Positions 22,201-31,999 of a stretch of 64,000 bases of DNA are shown here, one piece after another (position 1 is the stretch's first letter; each line of letters begins with the position of its first letter). The DNA lies in contig NC_009918.1 in NCBI RefSeq assembly GCF_000002415.2, positions 1,364,001 through 1,428,000 on the forward strand, read 5' to 3'. The position numbers and the translations under genes are program-made. This DNA is from Plasmodium vivax (taxonomy: Eukaryota; Apicomplexa; Aconoidasida; Haemosporida; Plasmodiidae). A model generated the notes under the pieces. It made no database searches. It was given only the letters and a program-made list of their open reading frames with translations, and had not been told where the DNA came from.

Positions 22201-24994
22201 AAACAAACAGGGACAAAAGAGCCATGACGAAAATGTGAATACCGTTAAGCAGGCACCACGACAGGGGCAGCTAACAAGCGACCCATTGTATAACCCCCCA
22301 CTCCGAAATCAATTCATGAGTGCGAGCAACACCAGGGTGATGCCAAATGGTCCAGTGCGCCACAACAGCAATGTGTTTTTCCCGCCTCCCGCATGCAGAG
22401 GTGTGCCTAAGAACCCATTGGGCAATAACGCCAGTTTTTCCATCTCGGGGATAGCAAAAGATGGCGCAGTGGCTGGCGGTAGTTTTGAGAGCAAGGCGGG
22501 AAAGGGGCCCCGTCCAAGCAGCACAGTTAAAGCGGCCCCAGAAAAATATTTAACCAACGTGCGTACCATGCTGAGTAGCAAACGAGTGGATGGCGCTGCC
22601 CCCATAAGTGGCAAACAAGTCGATGGTGCTACCCTCCCCTTGCTGAGTAACAGCACTGATAGGAGCGCCTTGCAAAATCACCCCCCTGGGAAGACGCAAA
22701 GCAGGGCAAGGGGAAATCCGCAGGAAGGGGCAACTCCCCCGTGCGAGGCGGGAACAACGTTGACCGATTTGAATGCGACAAAGGAGATCCCCAACAGAAG
22801 CGGGTTGCCCGTTTGCAAATCGATTAGCAACAGTGACATCTACAACTACTTACGGAACAAGCACCCAAAAGACTTGGCGCATTTTCACCGCACAGTGTCC
22901 TACAGGAATCAGAGCTTGAAGAAGGAGAAGTCCCTCACGGTAGTTTCGCAGAAGGGGGGCGCCAACGCGGTTAGCAGCTCGATTGCAAAGGCGAAATTGT
23001 TGGACGGCGCCAACGCGGTTAGCAGTTTAAGTGCCAAGGCGAAATTTCTGGAGGACGCCAAAACGAGGGAGCAGCTCTTGGACGCTGCATTCGAAGCAGA
23101 CTCAAAGCACACCGTAAAAAAGGCAGTCGTGATTGGCTGCAACTACATGAGGGAGGCAGAAGGGGAGAGGCTCTACGGGGCAGTGAACGACGCATACATT
23201 TTCAGCAGAGTGTTAGTCAAGTACTTCGATTTTAAACCCGAAAATGTTCTGTTGCTAACGGATAGTCTACCCTCAAATGCGTACATACATGACGATTTTG
23301 ACATAAATAAAAAAAAGTATATAAGGCAAGGAGCTAGCCAAAACAGAACAAAAGAGGAAGAAAGGAAGAAAAAAAAAAATTTATTTCATTTGTTCAATAC
23401 GAGCAGCATAGGTGGTTATCAAAAAAACGGGGCAGATAGGGAGAAGTGCAATTCGTGTAAAAATTTCGCTATTAAAAATGTTGACATTTCATCCGAAGGG
23501 ATAAATTTGCAGTTGTGGCCAACAAGGATAAACATTTTAAAAGCTGTAAATTGGCTAGTTAGAGATTCCGTGCCACTCGGTTCATACGTTTTTTACTTTG
23601 CGGGAAAGAGTGTGCAAGTAGATAACATGAGTGGGTGGGAGGGGGAAGGTTACGACGAAGCTTTTCTTTGTTCCGACCCCTTTAACCGAGTGCAAGAACA
23701 AAACGTATTGACAGCTATTCAGTTGAAAGATTTATTGCTAAGTATAAATGCCAGTGCCCAAATGACTATCGTCTTAGATTGCTCAGGCTGTCAAACCATT
23801 TTAGACCCAGCTGGAACAGAAAATTCCCTGTCTTATATAAAAGGTTGTAAGCAGAAGGGCATATGGCCGATTACTAACCCGACCAATAAAGTCCATAAGG
23901 CTATCTACGATGTGACTATAATGAATAATGCTAGCATGAAAAAATATTTTTGCAAATCGAGGTACCATCAAATGATAGAAGTAGAATCCACCGCTGCTAT
24001 GATTGACCCTTTGTTGCAGTCCATTTCGTCTCTGCCCATTGCGCCCAAGGCCTACTGCTTCTGTGCAGCTACGTGGGAGCAAATTTCCATAGAGGGTCTG
24101 TTCCCCCTTATGGAGTTCGCTCGCGTGACGCAGATTAAGGGGGTGGATACGGTTGACCACACGGGGGGGAATAAAAAGGGCTGCAAAAAAAAAGGCGGTG
24201 GGGAGGGACAAACGGGTGGAGAAGTCCCCCACCAGCCAGGCGAACATTCAGCCAAGAAGAGTGCCTACGAGAAAAATTTCAGCTTCTCGCTAAATGTGGT
24301 GAAGATGTTTTTTAACAGTAGTGGAGCTGCGGGTAGCAGCGGTAACGAACGTGCACGGGGTGCCTCATCCCTCGGGGGGCCGCAAGAAAACGCGCACATG
24401 GGGGAGAGCGGTAAGAGTGGCAAAAGCGGTGAACACGGCGAGCAAGGCAACCACGGAAGCCACAGCGACCGTTCCGAGGACGCCGCTTACAGCGAAGAGG
24501 AGGAAGAAAATGACTGCCTACTCGTCAGCCACGGAGTATTCACATACTGCCTAGTGGAAGCCATCATCGAATTTAAAGATTCGCAATTGAAAAGCAACAT
24601 TTTGGAAAGGAAAAATCAACCCCTCCTGCCAATGACTTTAAAAAATTTAATAATGCTTGTCCAAAAAAAAGTTGAAAATGTAAAAAATGAAAAATTAAAA
24701 AAATTAAATCAAAAACCAGAATTCACCATCCACCCAGGAGCTAATGCTAACAGTACAAACTACTTTGTTCATTACTGCAAAAATATACAGTTTCAAAATT
24801 ATAAATTTAATTTTATAAATTCGGATTTGTCTCCTTTTTTAAATGTTAACAAAGCGTGGGAAGAAATCCACCGGAACACCCTCAGGAGTAGGAAGTCCCT
24901 GTCCGTCACGTCCACTCTGATTAACTCGGCGTCTTCCAAGTATTTTTCCGAAACGAACGGGCAGATGAAAAGTTGCTACTCAATGAGGTATTAG
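19241..24994 (+). CDS. MCA3: Metacaspase-3-like protein with substituted catalytic dyad
   Basis: Single exon. The first ATG is at 19241; the open frame extends upstream only to a GTG. The product has 1,917 residues. Residues 1-1280 are low-complexity, rich in Asn, Ser, Lys and Gly, with a PNLSxPNL repeat near 21425-21525. The metacaspase fold starts near 1290 with KKAVVIGCNYMREAEGERLYGAVNDAYIF and LLLTDSLPSN. The first catalytic site, normally YSGHG, is FAGKS, with Lys1456 in place of His. The second, normally D-S/C-C-H-S-G, is D1513-C-S-G-C1517, so Ser is at the usual Cys position with cysteines on either side. GEGYDEAFLCSD keeps the acidic substrate-pocket pattern. Insertions of about 60 and 150 residues interrupt the domain. 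Plasmodium has three metacaspase-type proteins, and the length and position suggest MCA3. Canonical Arg/Lys-directed protease activity looks unlikely. Confidence 0.9.
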   Translation: MRQYESLSVRKAKKSESIASYNKKDTSLSRFSSRENKAKGFKIDKWNDEEKLQLGEKRVLHKAVSEKKKIPTLLRRVHTKPHGSAGRPATLTRNEERCGSMNRGSPKGCNVYRAQTMTKSVGRSSNAKRIEISAPPGVITKLSQKKKGTLKKSATCELQGDAKNGNKQQVQMGSENPRENYHMEVLNKTECSQKYPPNVLTANIRGAKGITFQNAQIPAWASKTNESDKITGTRANRANRANSVTYKFAEFAKGMEKAAPKNSYSKYLEAIFRPPQMASLSYRAEEHFTKHGLSSSSDANGRGEPGAKHERRGSHVEGASPNKLISHFAHHHHAQVHPQNDSFVENSRENYARGGDNPFASRKDKSGYIPMWDINSHKIISTDFLLKEKGKRSLTERKNNQHTQKEITAKEHLPSSVSEKEDAKFRAYKANTADLGMKKKSPKPEMHINALPPNETTPLEAPVKKVQNFEHEKGGLKKDHPFSHTLSSTNYHPINCANRSNYNETRLCENRSFTDIMFRGGTKKEGNLNADGGGPSKANYKLEEPTMVNHTNGGNNANCVEQPKWVNIPYIQKRSSHNNGDIIHANGSTQIGTSLQSDNNPPFTYNNLTHDISNHKLPRRNGNVHLRSVTNTNECFKRSAMDEDKQSRNYLSESKWQSGYMWTDVSGRQGGARPEVHHFSRGDQIRSNLTAELVSHGGGPSTVETRRDLLATAACRPSESPCLSGSSAGLPNLSRPNLTSPNLNRPNLSNPNMSSPNLANPSLAHLHPSQRSHPEYASGIPHLFDLSKMALKENLPICSTKMTKAIPGGPPQISRADEVSQHTYSVLSGPINTTTNSLQAFKKIYIDHSMSEIKHVDGYVLRERGPNVDSGVSTCISQGSATTVEKMGMERFLKCDQKATSLKNEKMLSEMPAGECVPSMKGYFPNRVLPDLGGKSRQLSGHLYVEGLPTKPTFVGDPSVDGPPADNPKRIDMAVHPNGTLNNFAVKNKQGQKSHDENVNTVKQAPRQGQLTSDPLYNPPLRNQFMSASNTRVMPNGPVRHNSNVFFPPPACRGVPKNPLGNNASFSISGIAKDGAVAGGSFESKAGKGPRPSSTVKAAPEKYLTNVRTMLSSKRVDGAAPISGKQVDGATLPLLSNSTDRSALQNHPPGKTQSRARGNPQEGATPPCEAGTTLTDLNATKEIPNRSGLPVCKSISNSDIYNYLRNKHPKDLAHFHRTVSYRNQSLKKEKSLTVVSQKGGANAVSSSIAKAKLLDGANAVSSLSAKAKFLEDAKTREQLLDAAFEADSKHTVKKAVVIGCNYMREAEGERLYGAVNDAYIFSRVLVKYFDFKPENVLLLTDSLPSNAYIHDDFDINKKKYIRQGASQNRTKEEERKKKKNLFHLFNTSSIGGYQKNGADREKCNSCKNFAIKNVDISSEGINLQLWPTRINILKAVNWLVRDSVPLGSYVFYFAGKSVQVDNMSGWEGEGYDEAFLCSDPFNRVQEQNVLTAIQLKDLLLSINASAQMTIVLDCSGCQTILDPAGTENSLSYIKGCKQKGIWPITNPTNKVHKAIYDVTIMNNASMKKYFCKSRYHQMIEVESTAAMIDPLLQSISSLPIAPKAYCFCAATWEQISIEGLFPLMEFARVTQIKGVDTVDHTGGNKKGCKKKGGGEGQTGGEVPHQPGEHSAKKSAYEKNFSFSLNVVKMFFNSSGAAGSSGNERARGASSLGGPQENAHMGESGKSGKSGEHGEQGNHGSHSDRSEDAAYSEEEEENDCLLVSHGVFTYCLVEAIIEFKDSQLKSNILERKNQPLLPMTLKNLIMLVQKKVENVKNEKLKKLNQKPEFTIHPGANANSTNYFVHYCKNIQFQNYKFNFINSDLSPFLNVNKAWEEIHRNTLRSRKSLSVTSTLINSASSKYFSETNGQMKSCYSMRY
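21425..21525 (+). repeat. 15-bp coding repeat (PNLSx units)
   Basis: About seven in-frame copies of a 15-bp unit encoding (R/S/N)PN(L/M)(S/T/N/A) inside the disordered half of the metacaspase-like protein. Confidence 0.85.
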
Positions 24995-27256
24995 GAAAGG
25001 GGGTGGAGAGTGTGCATATTTGTGTGGGGGGGTAGCCCCTTTGGAGGTTCCCCCATTTGGCCCCGTTGGAGGAACTTTTTCTCTACCCCTTGCACCCCTT
25101 TTGATGGCGCGCCAACGAACCCCCCCGAACAACGCGATGATTGCGCCCGTTGGAGCGGCACACGGGTGTTGGCCCCAATGGGTAGACCCTACCTTCTGAT
25201 CATTTTCAATTCCGCCTTTTTCAAGTCAAGCGACGAGCGCGTATTTTATGCCCTTTTTGTCGACTTTTTAACCCTTTTTTTAATCGTTTCAAATGATAAG
25301 TCCATGTTGATGGGCAGGCCTTTGAAATGTGCACACGGTGGGAGGCGAAATCGGATCATTTGAGAATAGCGGGGGGCTCCATTTTTACCATGCGCTGCAC
25401 ATGTAGGTGCAAAGGAGATAAGAAAGGGGAAAACACGTTGGCATCATGCACCTAACCGAATAGCCAACCGCAATTTTGGCCACCTTTCTTCCCATTATAT
25501 GCGTATAGATGTGATTACCCATATGGGGGTAAATCAGAGGCGTCATTGGGCACTACACGCGTATGCGCGACATGGTGGAGGTTACAAGTGGGAAAAAACA
25601 CAAAAGGGGGGGGCTCCTTTTCGCGTGGTTTATTTATCCCCAGTTGGGGAAGGCCTTCCCAAGAGGGGCAACCATCAGCATAACGACTCAAACGTGAGGG
25701 GAAAAAAATCAACCCAGTTGATAAAAGGAAACCTCTTTTTTTTTTTTTTTACTCTTTGGTATTTAAACCATTTGGTTATCATTTGACCAATTCAGCTGAT
25801 TGTGGGAGCCTCCCCCCCCCCCCGTGGTCTATGCGCACACAACATGGTGCAGCATGGTGACACCCGTCGATTGGTTCCCCAGATTTACCCAAAAATTGGC
25901 TCACCAAAATGGTGATCAGTCGGAAGGACAAATAGGTGCCTTTCCCACATAGGGTAATAAACAGCTTCACAGTTACTACGTTGTATTTTCCCCTTAACAA
26001 AAGTAGCCTTATGCAAAAAGTACAAACCGTTAGCAGAACAATTTTGTCGAGGGAACACTCGTGAAAGGATCGATTGGGTTAATGATGCAGGGGTGCGCAA
26101 GCATTGTGTGAAAACAGCTCGCCCCACAAATCGAAGGGAAAATTACATACACAACGTTAAATATATGAGCGTAATTACCATGTGCACGCACAAAAGGGGG
26201 GAGTAACATTGCAAAGGAACAAATTCGCAAAGATCATCATGTTGAGGTGGTAATAAAAATGGTCAACTTGTTTCTCCCCCTTTTTGTTTACACAAAAAAT
26301 TGCAGTGTGCTTACCGTGTTCGGAGCAGAAGCATGCGCGAGTGTGTTTTGCTGGTCGAAGCACACGTCTAGTTAGCCATGGCTGGGGGGGAAGGGCACCT
26401 CGCCCTATCAGAAGAAGGAAAAAAAAAAAAAAAACTAATTTTTGGGAGCTTCCCCTTAGGGTTGCGCGTTATCAGTTTTGCGCTAACGGTTAGCTAAAAA
26501 GTTAAACCGGAGGAAACGCGCCTTTTGAATTTTTCTCCAGAGCACTTTCACGTGCTTTAAGCGGTTTGCATAGTTATTACTTAATTTTTTTTTCTCTTTT
26601 CTCTTTTCCTTAAAGTGTATTCCTCTTTTCTGCTGAACTACCATTTTTACTGAAGGGCCTCGCGGCGGTGGGAGACGTATGTAAGAAAAGGTACCATATA
26701 TACACAAAAAGAAGGCTAAAAGGAATAGTTTTTTTAAATAAAAAAAAAAACTACTGCCCAGGGGGCGCTACTCATCTAGCTCCATCACAGATAGGCATAA
26801 AACTTCCTTTCTTGGCAAAAATATAGAGAAAAAAAAAAAAAAAAAAATGCGCAAGTGGTGAAGCATACTCCCTTGATAAGGAGAAAACCTGAGGGGAGTT
26901 TCCTAAAAAAAAAAATGCTTACAGAGTTAGAGTAGCCAACTTGGGAAACCCACCGGGCTAAGCTACGTACATTTCGCGCCTACGCAGTAGTTTAGCAGAA
27001 CGAGCCATACGCGTGCATGTAGCGTATGCAAAGTGATTGCGCGCGTAGTGTAGTTCATTCGAAGTAGCGCTGGCTTGCGTGCAGGAAGGAGGTCAAGTCG
27101 CGCCCAAGTAAGAAGCTCCACTGAAGCAGCCACCCCTGAGCAGCCCTTGTACGCGCGCACCACATTGGTAATACGCTCACCACGGGTAGGCACGAAATAT
27201 TGCCAAAAAAAAAGGAAAGCACCAAAATAACCCTGTAAGACAAAACCAACGTGCAG
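24995..27256. promoter_or_regulatory. Tandem intergenic region (metacaspase to SEY1)
   Basis: 2.3 kb holding the 3' flank of the metacaspase gene and the promoter and 5' UTR of SEY1. I see no credible exon. Poly(A) or poly(T) runs occur at 25736-25750, 26418-26434, 26741-26750 and 26829-26847, and a C-run at 25811-25823. Confidence 0.5.
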
Positions 27257-29926
27257 ATGGACACTAAAACGCAAATCATCGACTACGATGGAAACATCAT
27301 GGAGGATCTAAAAGAGTGGATGATTAGGAACAAGCTAGCCAATCTCGGGTTCAACTACAACGTGATAGCAATTTTGGGGAGCCAGAGTAGCGGGAAAAGT
27401 ACCCTGCTGAACAATTTATTTAAAACGTCATTCGATGTGATGAATACCAAACTGGGTCATAGCCAGACAACCCAGGGGTTATGGTTAAGTTTCGACACAT
27501 TTGAGGATAGTTCGGCTGGCCCCTCCGAGCAGGGAAGTACCACCAGGAAAGTGAACCCCACGCTGATTTTAGACGTCGAGGGGAATGACTCCAAAGAAAG
27601 GGGAGACAACCGCCTAACCTTTGAGCACAGATCAGCGCTGTTCTCTTTAGCGCTAGCGGACTGCGTAATTGTAAACCTGTGGTACCACTCGTTAGGGAAT
27701 TTCACAGCATCGAATTATGGACTGTTAAAAACGGTGATGGAGGTAAACCTGGAGCTGTTTCAGCAGGATGAAAATTGCCCCAAAACGATTTTGCTCTTCA
27801 CAGTGAGAGACTGGTTCGAAGAGTTCGCGTCGATAGACATTGTGAAGAATAAAATTGTGGAGGAGTACTTAAACAAAATTTGGACCGAAATGAAAAAGCC
27901 ACCAGAGGCAGAGAAAGTAAATATAAGTAACTACTTCATCGTAGAAGTGGTAGGGTTATCTCATGGAATTATTAAAAAGGAAGAATTTTTAAAAGACGTA
28001 GAAAATTTAAGGCAAAAATGGATCAACCAGTTGAGACCTCTCCAATATTCGAGGAACATCCCTTCAGATGGTTTCGCCCACTATTGCAATAACATTTGGA
28101 ACACCATCGTGAAGCAATCCCAGTTGGACATTCCATCCCAGAAGGAAATGCTAGCAACGTTTAGATGCCAGGAAATTAAAAATAACGTGATTAGTAATGC
28201 GTCCAAAGTGATAAAGGAGAAGTTAGCCGCGTCATCCTCGCAACATAGTAGTACCTCCATTGATGAGTTTAAACCCTGGGCTGAAAAGGAAGTGGTGGAA
28301 AAGAGCCTCGATGAATACTTTGTAGACGCCTCCCGGTACACAGAAAGCATATGCCTAAAGACGTCAGAAGAATTGCTGGACAGTCTATTCATACAATTGC
28401 AAACCATCGTGGATAATAATTTGAATTTTACGCAGAGGGTGCTGGCGGCCAAATTTGCAAACGAGCTGAACACCATGTATAGCGTTTGCGCCTCCGACAA
28501 GAATGTGTTCCTCTTCAGCAAGGAGTCCAATTTGCAGGTGCGTAAAGACGGCAAGGGGGGGAGTAGCCCATCCGCGGGTGATAAGAAGGATACGAAGGAT
28601 ACACGTAGCAGCCAAGACAAATGCATTCGCCTGTGGTCCAGTTTCCTTCTCAATGCGGATAAGCTAGAGTACAACACGCTGTGCAAATTCTTTGAGGATT
28701 ACCAAAAGTGCAACATTGAAGTTAAGAAAAGAAATAAAACCCACGAGTTTAATTATAAGCCCTCCTTGAGCATCCTCTCCACGGCCATTTGCAAAGACCT
28801 TAACAGAATTAGAAATGCGCAGCTCACCGTCCTGTTGGACCGAACCAGGGCCACCATCAAAAGTAGATTTAAAAATATGGAAAGTCTCCTCATCACCACG
28901 AAGAACCCGGAGGAGTACTGGAATCACACGCTCAAAATTGTTAAGGCGCTGCAGGAAAGTATAAATAGCAATCTCACCAAGTGCTTCATAAATCTCAAAG
29001 GGGGAGGAGCGGGCCCAGGTAGTATCACCACCGCTGGCATTATTCCAAATGGAGGGTTATATAACGACGAGGATAATACATTCCATGAGGATAACCTGGT
29101 CGAAGCACACAACTCGCTCAGCGATAATCAAACTGGTCATGAAAACGACCATTACGTAGAGGAAAACCTCCTAAACTTCCACAAAATTGACGTAATTAAA
29201 AACAAAGGCAAATACATCAGCACTGTAGGAGAAGAGATTGACAAGCAGGTGAAAAACAAAAATGCCATTGCAGAACTGAACAGCTACTACCTAGACGAAA
29301 TAATGGATGTACTTAAAAGTAAGCTAGACGAAATCTCAGACAATTTATCCTCCATCATAATTCAAAGATTTGAGTCTGTGTTTAATTACGATGATGCGGA
29401 ACAACCGAGACAGTGGCGTGAGATCTCCATGGCGGAATTGAAAAAGATTTTCCGAGAATCCAAAAATTATGCTTTTCTAATTATTGACATTCTTCAGAAA
29501 AATGTTCAGGTGGAGATCATTGATGATTACTTACCAAATAATTTTATAAAAGATGAAATTGTTGAGAAGGGGAAGAATAAGGCCAAGCGGAAGATCCAAG
29601 AAATGTGCAGAGATGCTCAGTATATCCAGGAAACCGGTGCTAAAATGAGTTTAAAAAATGTGCCTCTTTTTTTCTGGGTTATTTTGTTAATCCTAGGATG
29701 GAACGAGCTTTTATTTTTTACTCGCTTCTTTTTCCGCCTGAATATCATTTTGCCGCTGTTCTTGGCCGCCGCCGTCATTCTGTCGACCCTCGTTTTTAAT
29801 GGCAACATGGAGGTGCTTTCCATCATCAACAAGGCGGTATTTTTCCTGGCCAAGAATTCGTTCGGCGTTTACCGGCAGTTGCAGGCGATGGGCGGCAAGG
29901 CCGCGCAGGGGGCAGCGGCGGATTAG
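27257..29926 (+). CDS. SEY1: SEY1/RHD3-type dynamin-like GTPase (ER membrane fusion)
   Basis: Single exon. The first ATG is at 27257, giving 889 residues. Members of the atlastin/RHD3/Sey1 family tether and fuse ER tubules using GTP. The GTPase domain shows the P-loop GSQSSGKST (41-49), switch-region threonines in the SQTTQGLW segment, the G3 motif in LDVEGND, and the family-specific RD motif in FTVRDW. A long helical region follows (about 290-790), broken by hydrophilic inserts, one of them rich in Gly, Asp and Asn (near 590-640). Two close hydrophobic segments near residues 800-850 (VPLFFWVILLILGW; LNIILPLFLAAAVILSTLVF) form the hairpin anchor, with a short cytosolic tail rich in Ala and Gly. 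The length is somewhat above yeast Sey1 because of the inserts. It is tandem with the metacaspase gene and convergent with the small membrane protein gene. Confidence 0.96.
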   Translation: MDTKTQIIDYDGNIMEDLKEWMIRNKLANLGFNYNVIAILGSQSSGKSTLLNNLFKTSFDVMNTKLGHSQTTQGLWLSFDTFEDSSAGPSEQGSTTRKVNPTLILDVEGNDSKERGDNRLTFEHRSALFSLALADCVIVNLWYHSLGNFTASNYGLLKTVMEVNLELFQQDENCPKTILLFTVRDWFEEFASIDIVKNKIVEEYLNKIWTEMKKPPEAEKVNISNYFIVEVVGLSHGIIKKEEFLKDVENLRQKWINQLRPLQYSRNIPSDGFAHYCNNIWNTIVKQSQLDIPSQKEMLATFRCQEIKNNVISNASKVIKEKLAASSSQHSSTSIDEFKPWAEKEVVEKSLDEYFVDASRYTESICLKTSEELLDSLFIQLQTIVDNNLNFTQRVLAAKFANELNTMYSVCASDKNVFLFSKESNLQVRKDGKGGSSPSAGDKKDTKDTRSSQDKCIRLWSSFLLNADKLEYNTLCKFFEDYQKCNIEVKKRNKTHEFNYKPSLSILSTAICKDLNRIRNAQLTVLLDRTRATIKSRFKNMESLLITTKNPEEYWNHTLKIVKALQESINSNLTKCFINLKGGGAGPGSITTAGIIPNGGLYNDEDNTFHEDNLVEAHNSLSDNQTGHENDHYVEENLLNFHKIDVIKNKGKYISTVGEEIDKQVKNKNAIAELNSYYLDEIMDVLKSKLDEISDNLSSIIIQRFESVFNYDDAEQPRQWREISMAELKKIFRESKNYAFLIIDILQKNVQVEIIDDYLPNNFIKDEIVEKGKNKAKRKIQEMCRDAQYIQETGAKMSLKNVPLFFWVILLILGWNELLFFTRFFFRLNIILPLFLAAAVILSTLVFNGNMEVLSIINKAVFFLAKNSFGVYRQLQAMGGKAAQGAAAD

Positions 29927-30881
29927 CGGATTAGCGGCGGGGGCGGTGGAGCGGCGGACAAGCGGATTTTACATGGTTGTCACGGGGGTGCCATGGACGT
30001 GCTTTTTCTTTTTTTTCCTTTTTTTTCTGTTAAACCGCTTCGTTGCACCCCGTCTTGCGACTTTGGCGAAGTTGTTCTGCGCCCAGAAGTGGGGGGCTTA
30101 TGTAGGGGGTTCTTTTCCCCGCCACCCCACAGTTGAGCCCCGCCCTAGACACCTTCTTACGTTCCGAGGGTTCGAAGAGCGCGCTGCTTAGTTCAAACCG
30201 CACGGAGTGAAGCGCAAAGGGGAGCACTAAGGGAAGTGCAAATTGAAGTGCATAGTGCACAGTACCAAGAGAAGGACGAAGCGCCGGGCGAGTCCCCTGG
30301 CAGGCCAATTTTGAAGAACCCAAATGGACACCCCCACTTCGCCTGCAAGAGTAGCACATCACGGGAACGCGGAGAAGGGGGCGCTCCAGCCCCTAAACGG
30401 CTAGGTTGCACAAGCAGGCACACAGTTAAATGCACCGTGGCAGCATAACAGAACGCCGCAAATCGAAGCAAATCGCCGCAAATCGAAGCAAATCGTGGCA
30501 ACCCCCCCTGTCCTCGAAAATGTGGAGAACAATTAAAAAGCCAATTTAAAAAGGAATCAAAAATAATTTTAAAAATAGTTTCAAATGCGAAACAAAAAGT
30601 TGCAAATTACAAAAAAAAAAAAAAATTCTAAAAATTGTCCAAATTGTAAATGAGATAAGTGTCAACCGTTTTCGGAAGAGCGCAGAGCGCCTGAGGTGTG
30701 CGTTATGGCGCGGATATATTTTGCTGCTCCATTTTGGGGCCACATTTTACGGCCCCATTTTGCGGCTCATTCTGCTGCCACCATTTTGCGGCCATTTTTT
30801 TTTTCCCCCATTTGAAGAAAACAATTTTGCCTTTTTAAACACTTAACCGAGGAGACATGCATGCCCTTCCTCTCGCTCATT
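29927..30881. other. Convergent intergenic region
   Basis: About 950 bp of 3' flanks between SEY1 (+) and the small membrane protein gene (-). It contains a short AAATCGCCGCAAATCGAAGC reiteration at 30455-30500 and poly(A) or poly(T) at 30610-30624 and 30798-30806. No exon is supported. Confidence 0.55.
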
Positions 30882-31999
30882 TTAAAGCTCCTTGTTTATG
30901 GTCCCATTCTCCTGCATCACTCTGTTCACGAGTGTGCTCACCTCCTTGGATATCTAAAAGAAGGGGATGTTGATGTGTGGAGCGTTTCCGCATGGAAGGG
31001 GTTCTTCGCGGTGCTATTTCACTGTGCATATGTGTGTACCCACTCGTCAGTGCGCATTGCAGGTGTGCAGCGACAAATGGAGGATGGAAGTTCCCCCCCT
31101 AGGTTTGCCCATTTTTACCTTCATAATGATGTTGTAAAAATTAAAAACATAACTCGATATGTACTTGTAGTTTTCTTGGGACATATAGGACTTTGTGAAT
31201 GGAAGGAAAATAACTGTGAATCGTAAAATGAGGTAGACTGAGATTGCTAGGTAGAGAAGTTTGCAAATCGGCTTGATGATTCCGTCCCATAGGAGCATGC
31301 TGGCGAGGTATCTGTGTTGGTAGCAAAGGGGAGTTGGCTAGCTGTGCGAGTGAGCGGTGGGCTGCTTAGCGGCGTTGCGATTGGCTGCTAGGCATGGGGG
31401 GAACCACCCCCTCACACGTACACGATGTACATCCACTCCAGTATGGTAAAAATCGCGGAGGAGAGCAAAATGAATCCGAGAAAATTATTCTTCTCATCAA
31501 ACATAGAATATAGCTGGATGCTTATGGGTACTAAATCGGAGGATTTTCTAAACCAGTTGAGGTGGAACAACGACTCTGCGAAGGGTAGAGAGGGTAAGTG
31601 TGCGTGTGGGTTGCTTCAAAAAAGGGGTTCCATCGGAAGTTCAATGGCAGCGCGTCTGCTCGGCTACCCCAATGCATGTATACGCACATAGCATATACGC
31701 GCAAACGCACAACTGAGCGCAGGGCCGAACTGGACCAGCCGCTAATGGGGCGTACTGATTGGCCTGGGCAAGACGGGGCAGGGCGCCTTCTTCACATAAA
31801 CCTTTTTCACATGGTCCACTTTGAGCTCCCTTCTTATTTCTAACTTGATGGGCCTTTTCTCCCTCTTTCGATAATACAGAAAATTGTACACTTCGTCTTC
31901 CGTGCTGGAATAGATATTATAGCACCCATTCCATACGATGTGGCAGAAGATCAGGTACGAAATGAGGAAGCAGTAGGTCGCTATTCTTTGGAAGTCCAT
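30882..31999 (-). CDS. Small membrane protein, four exons, unrecognised family
   Basis: Spliced by me on the minus strand: 31999-31756, 31575-31422, 31311-31119, 30953-30882, giving 663 nt and 220 residues. Donors are GTACGC, GTACGT and GTAAAA; acceptors are TTCGCAG, AACACAG and TTTTAG; all phases agree. The product starts MDFQRIATYCFLISYLIFCH with a hydrophobic N-terminal segment. A basic loop follows, then a hydrophobic stretch FLGFILLSSAIFTILEWMYIV and another around ICKLLYLAISVYLILRFTVIF, ending in a hydrophilic tail (VNRVMQENGTINKEL). I read three or four membrane spans with a loop holding an IQLYSMFDEKNN motif. An ER or secretory-pathway membrane is plausible, but I do not recognise the family. 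The exon 1 to exon 2 junction is the least certain. Confidence 0.68.
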
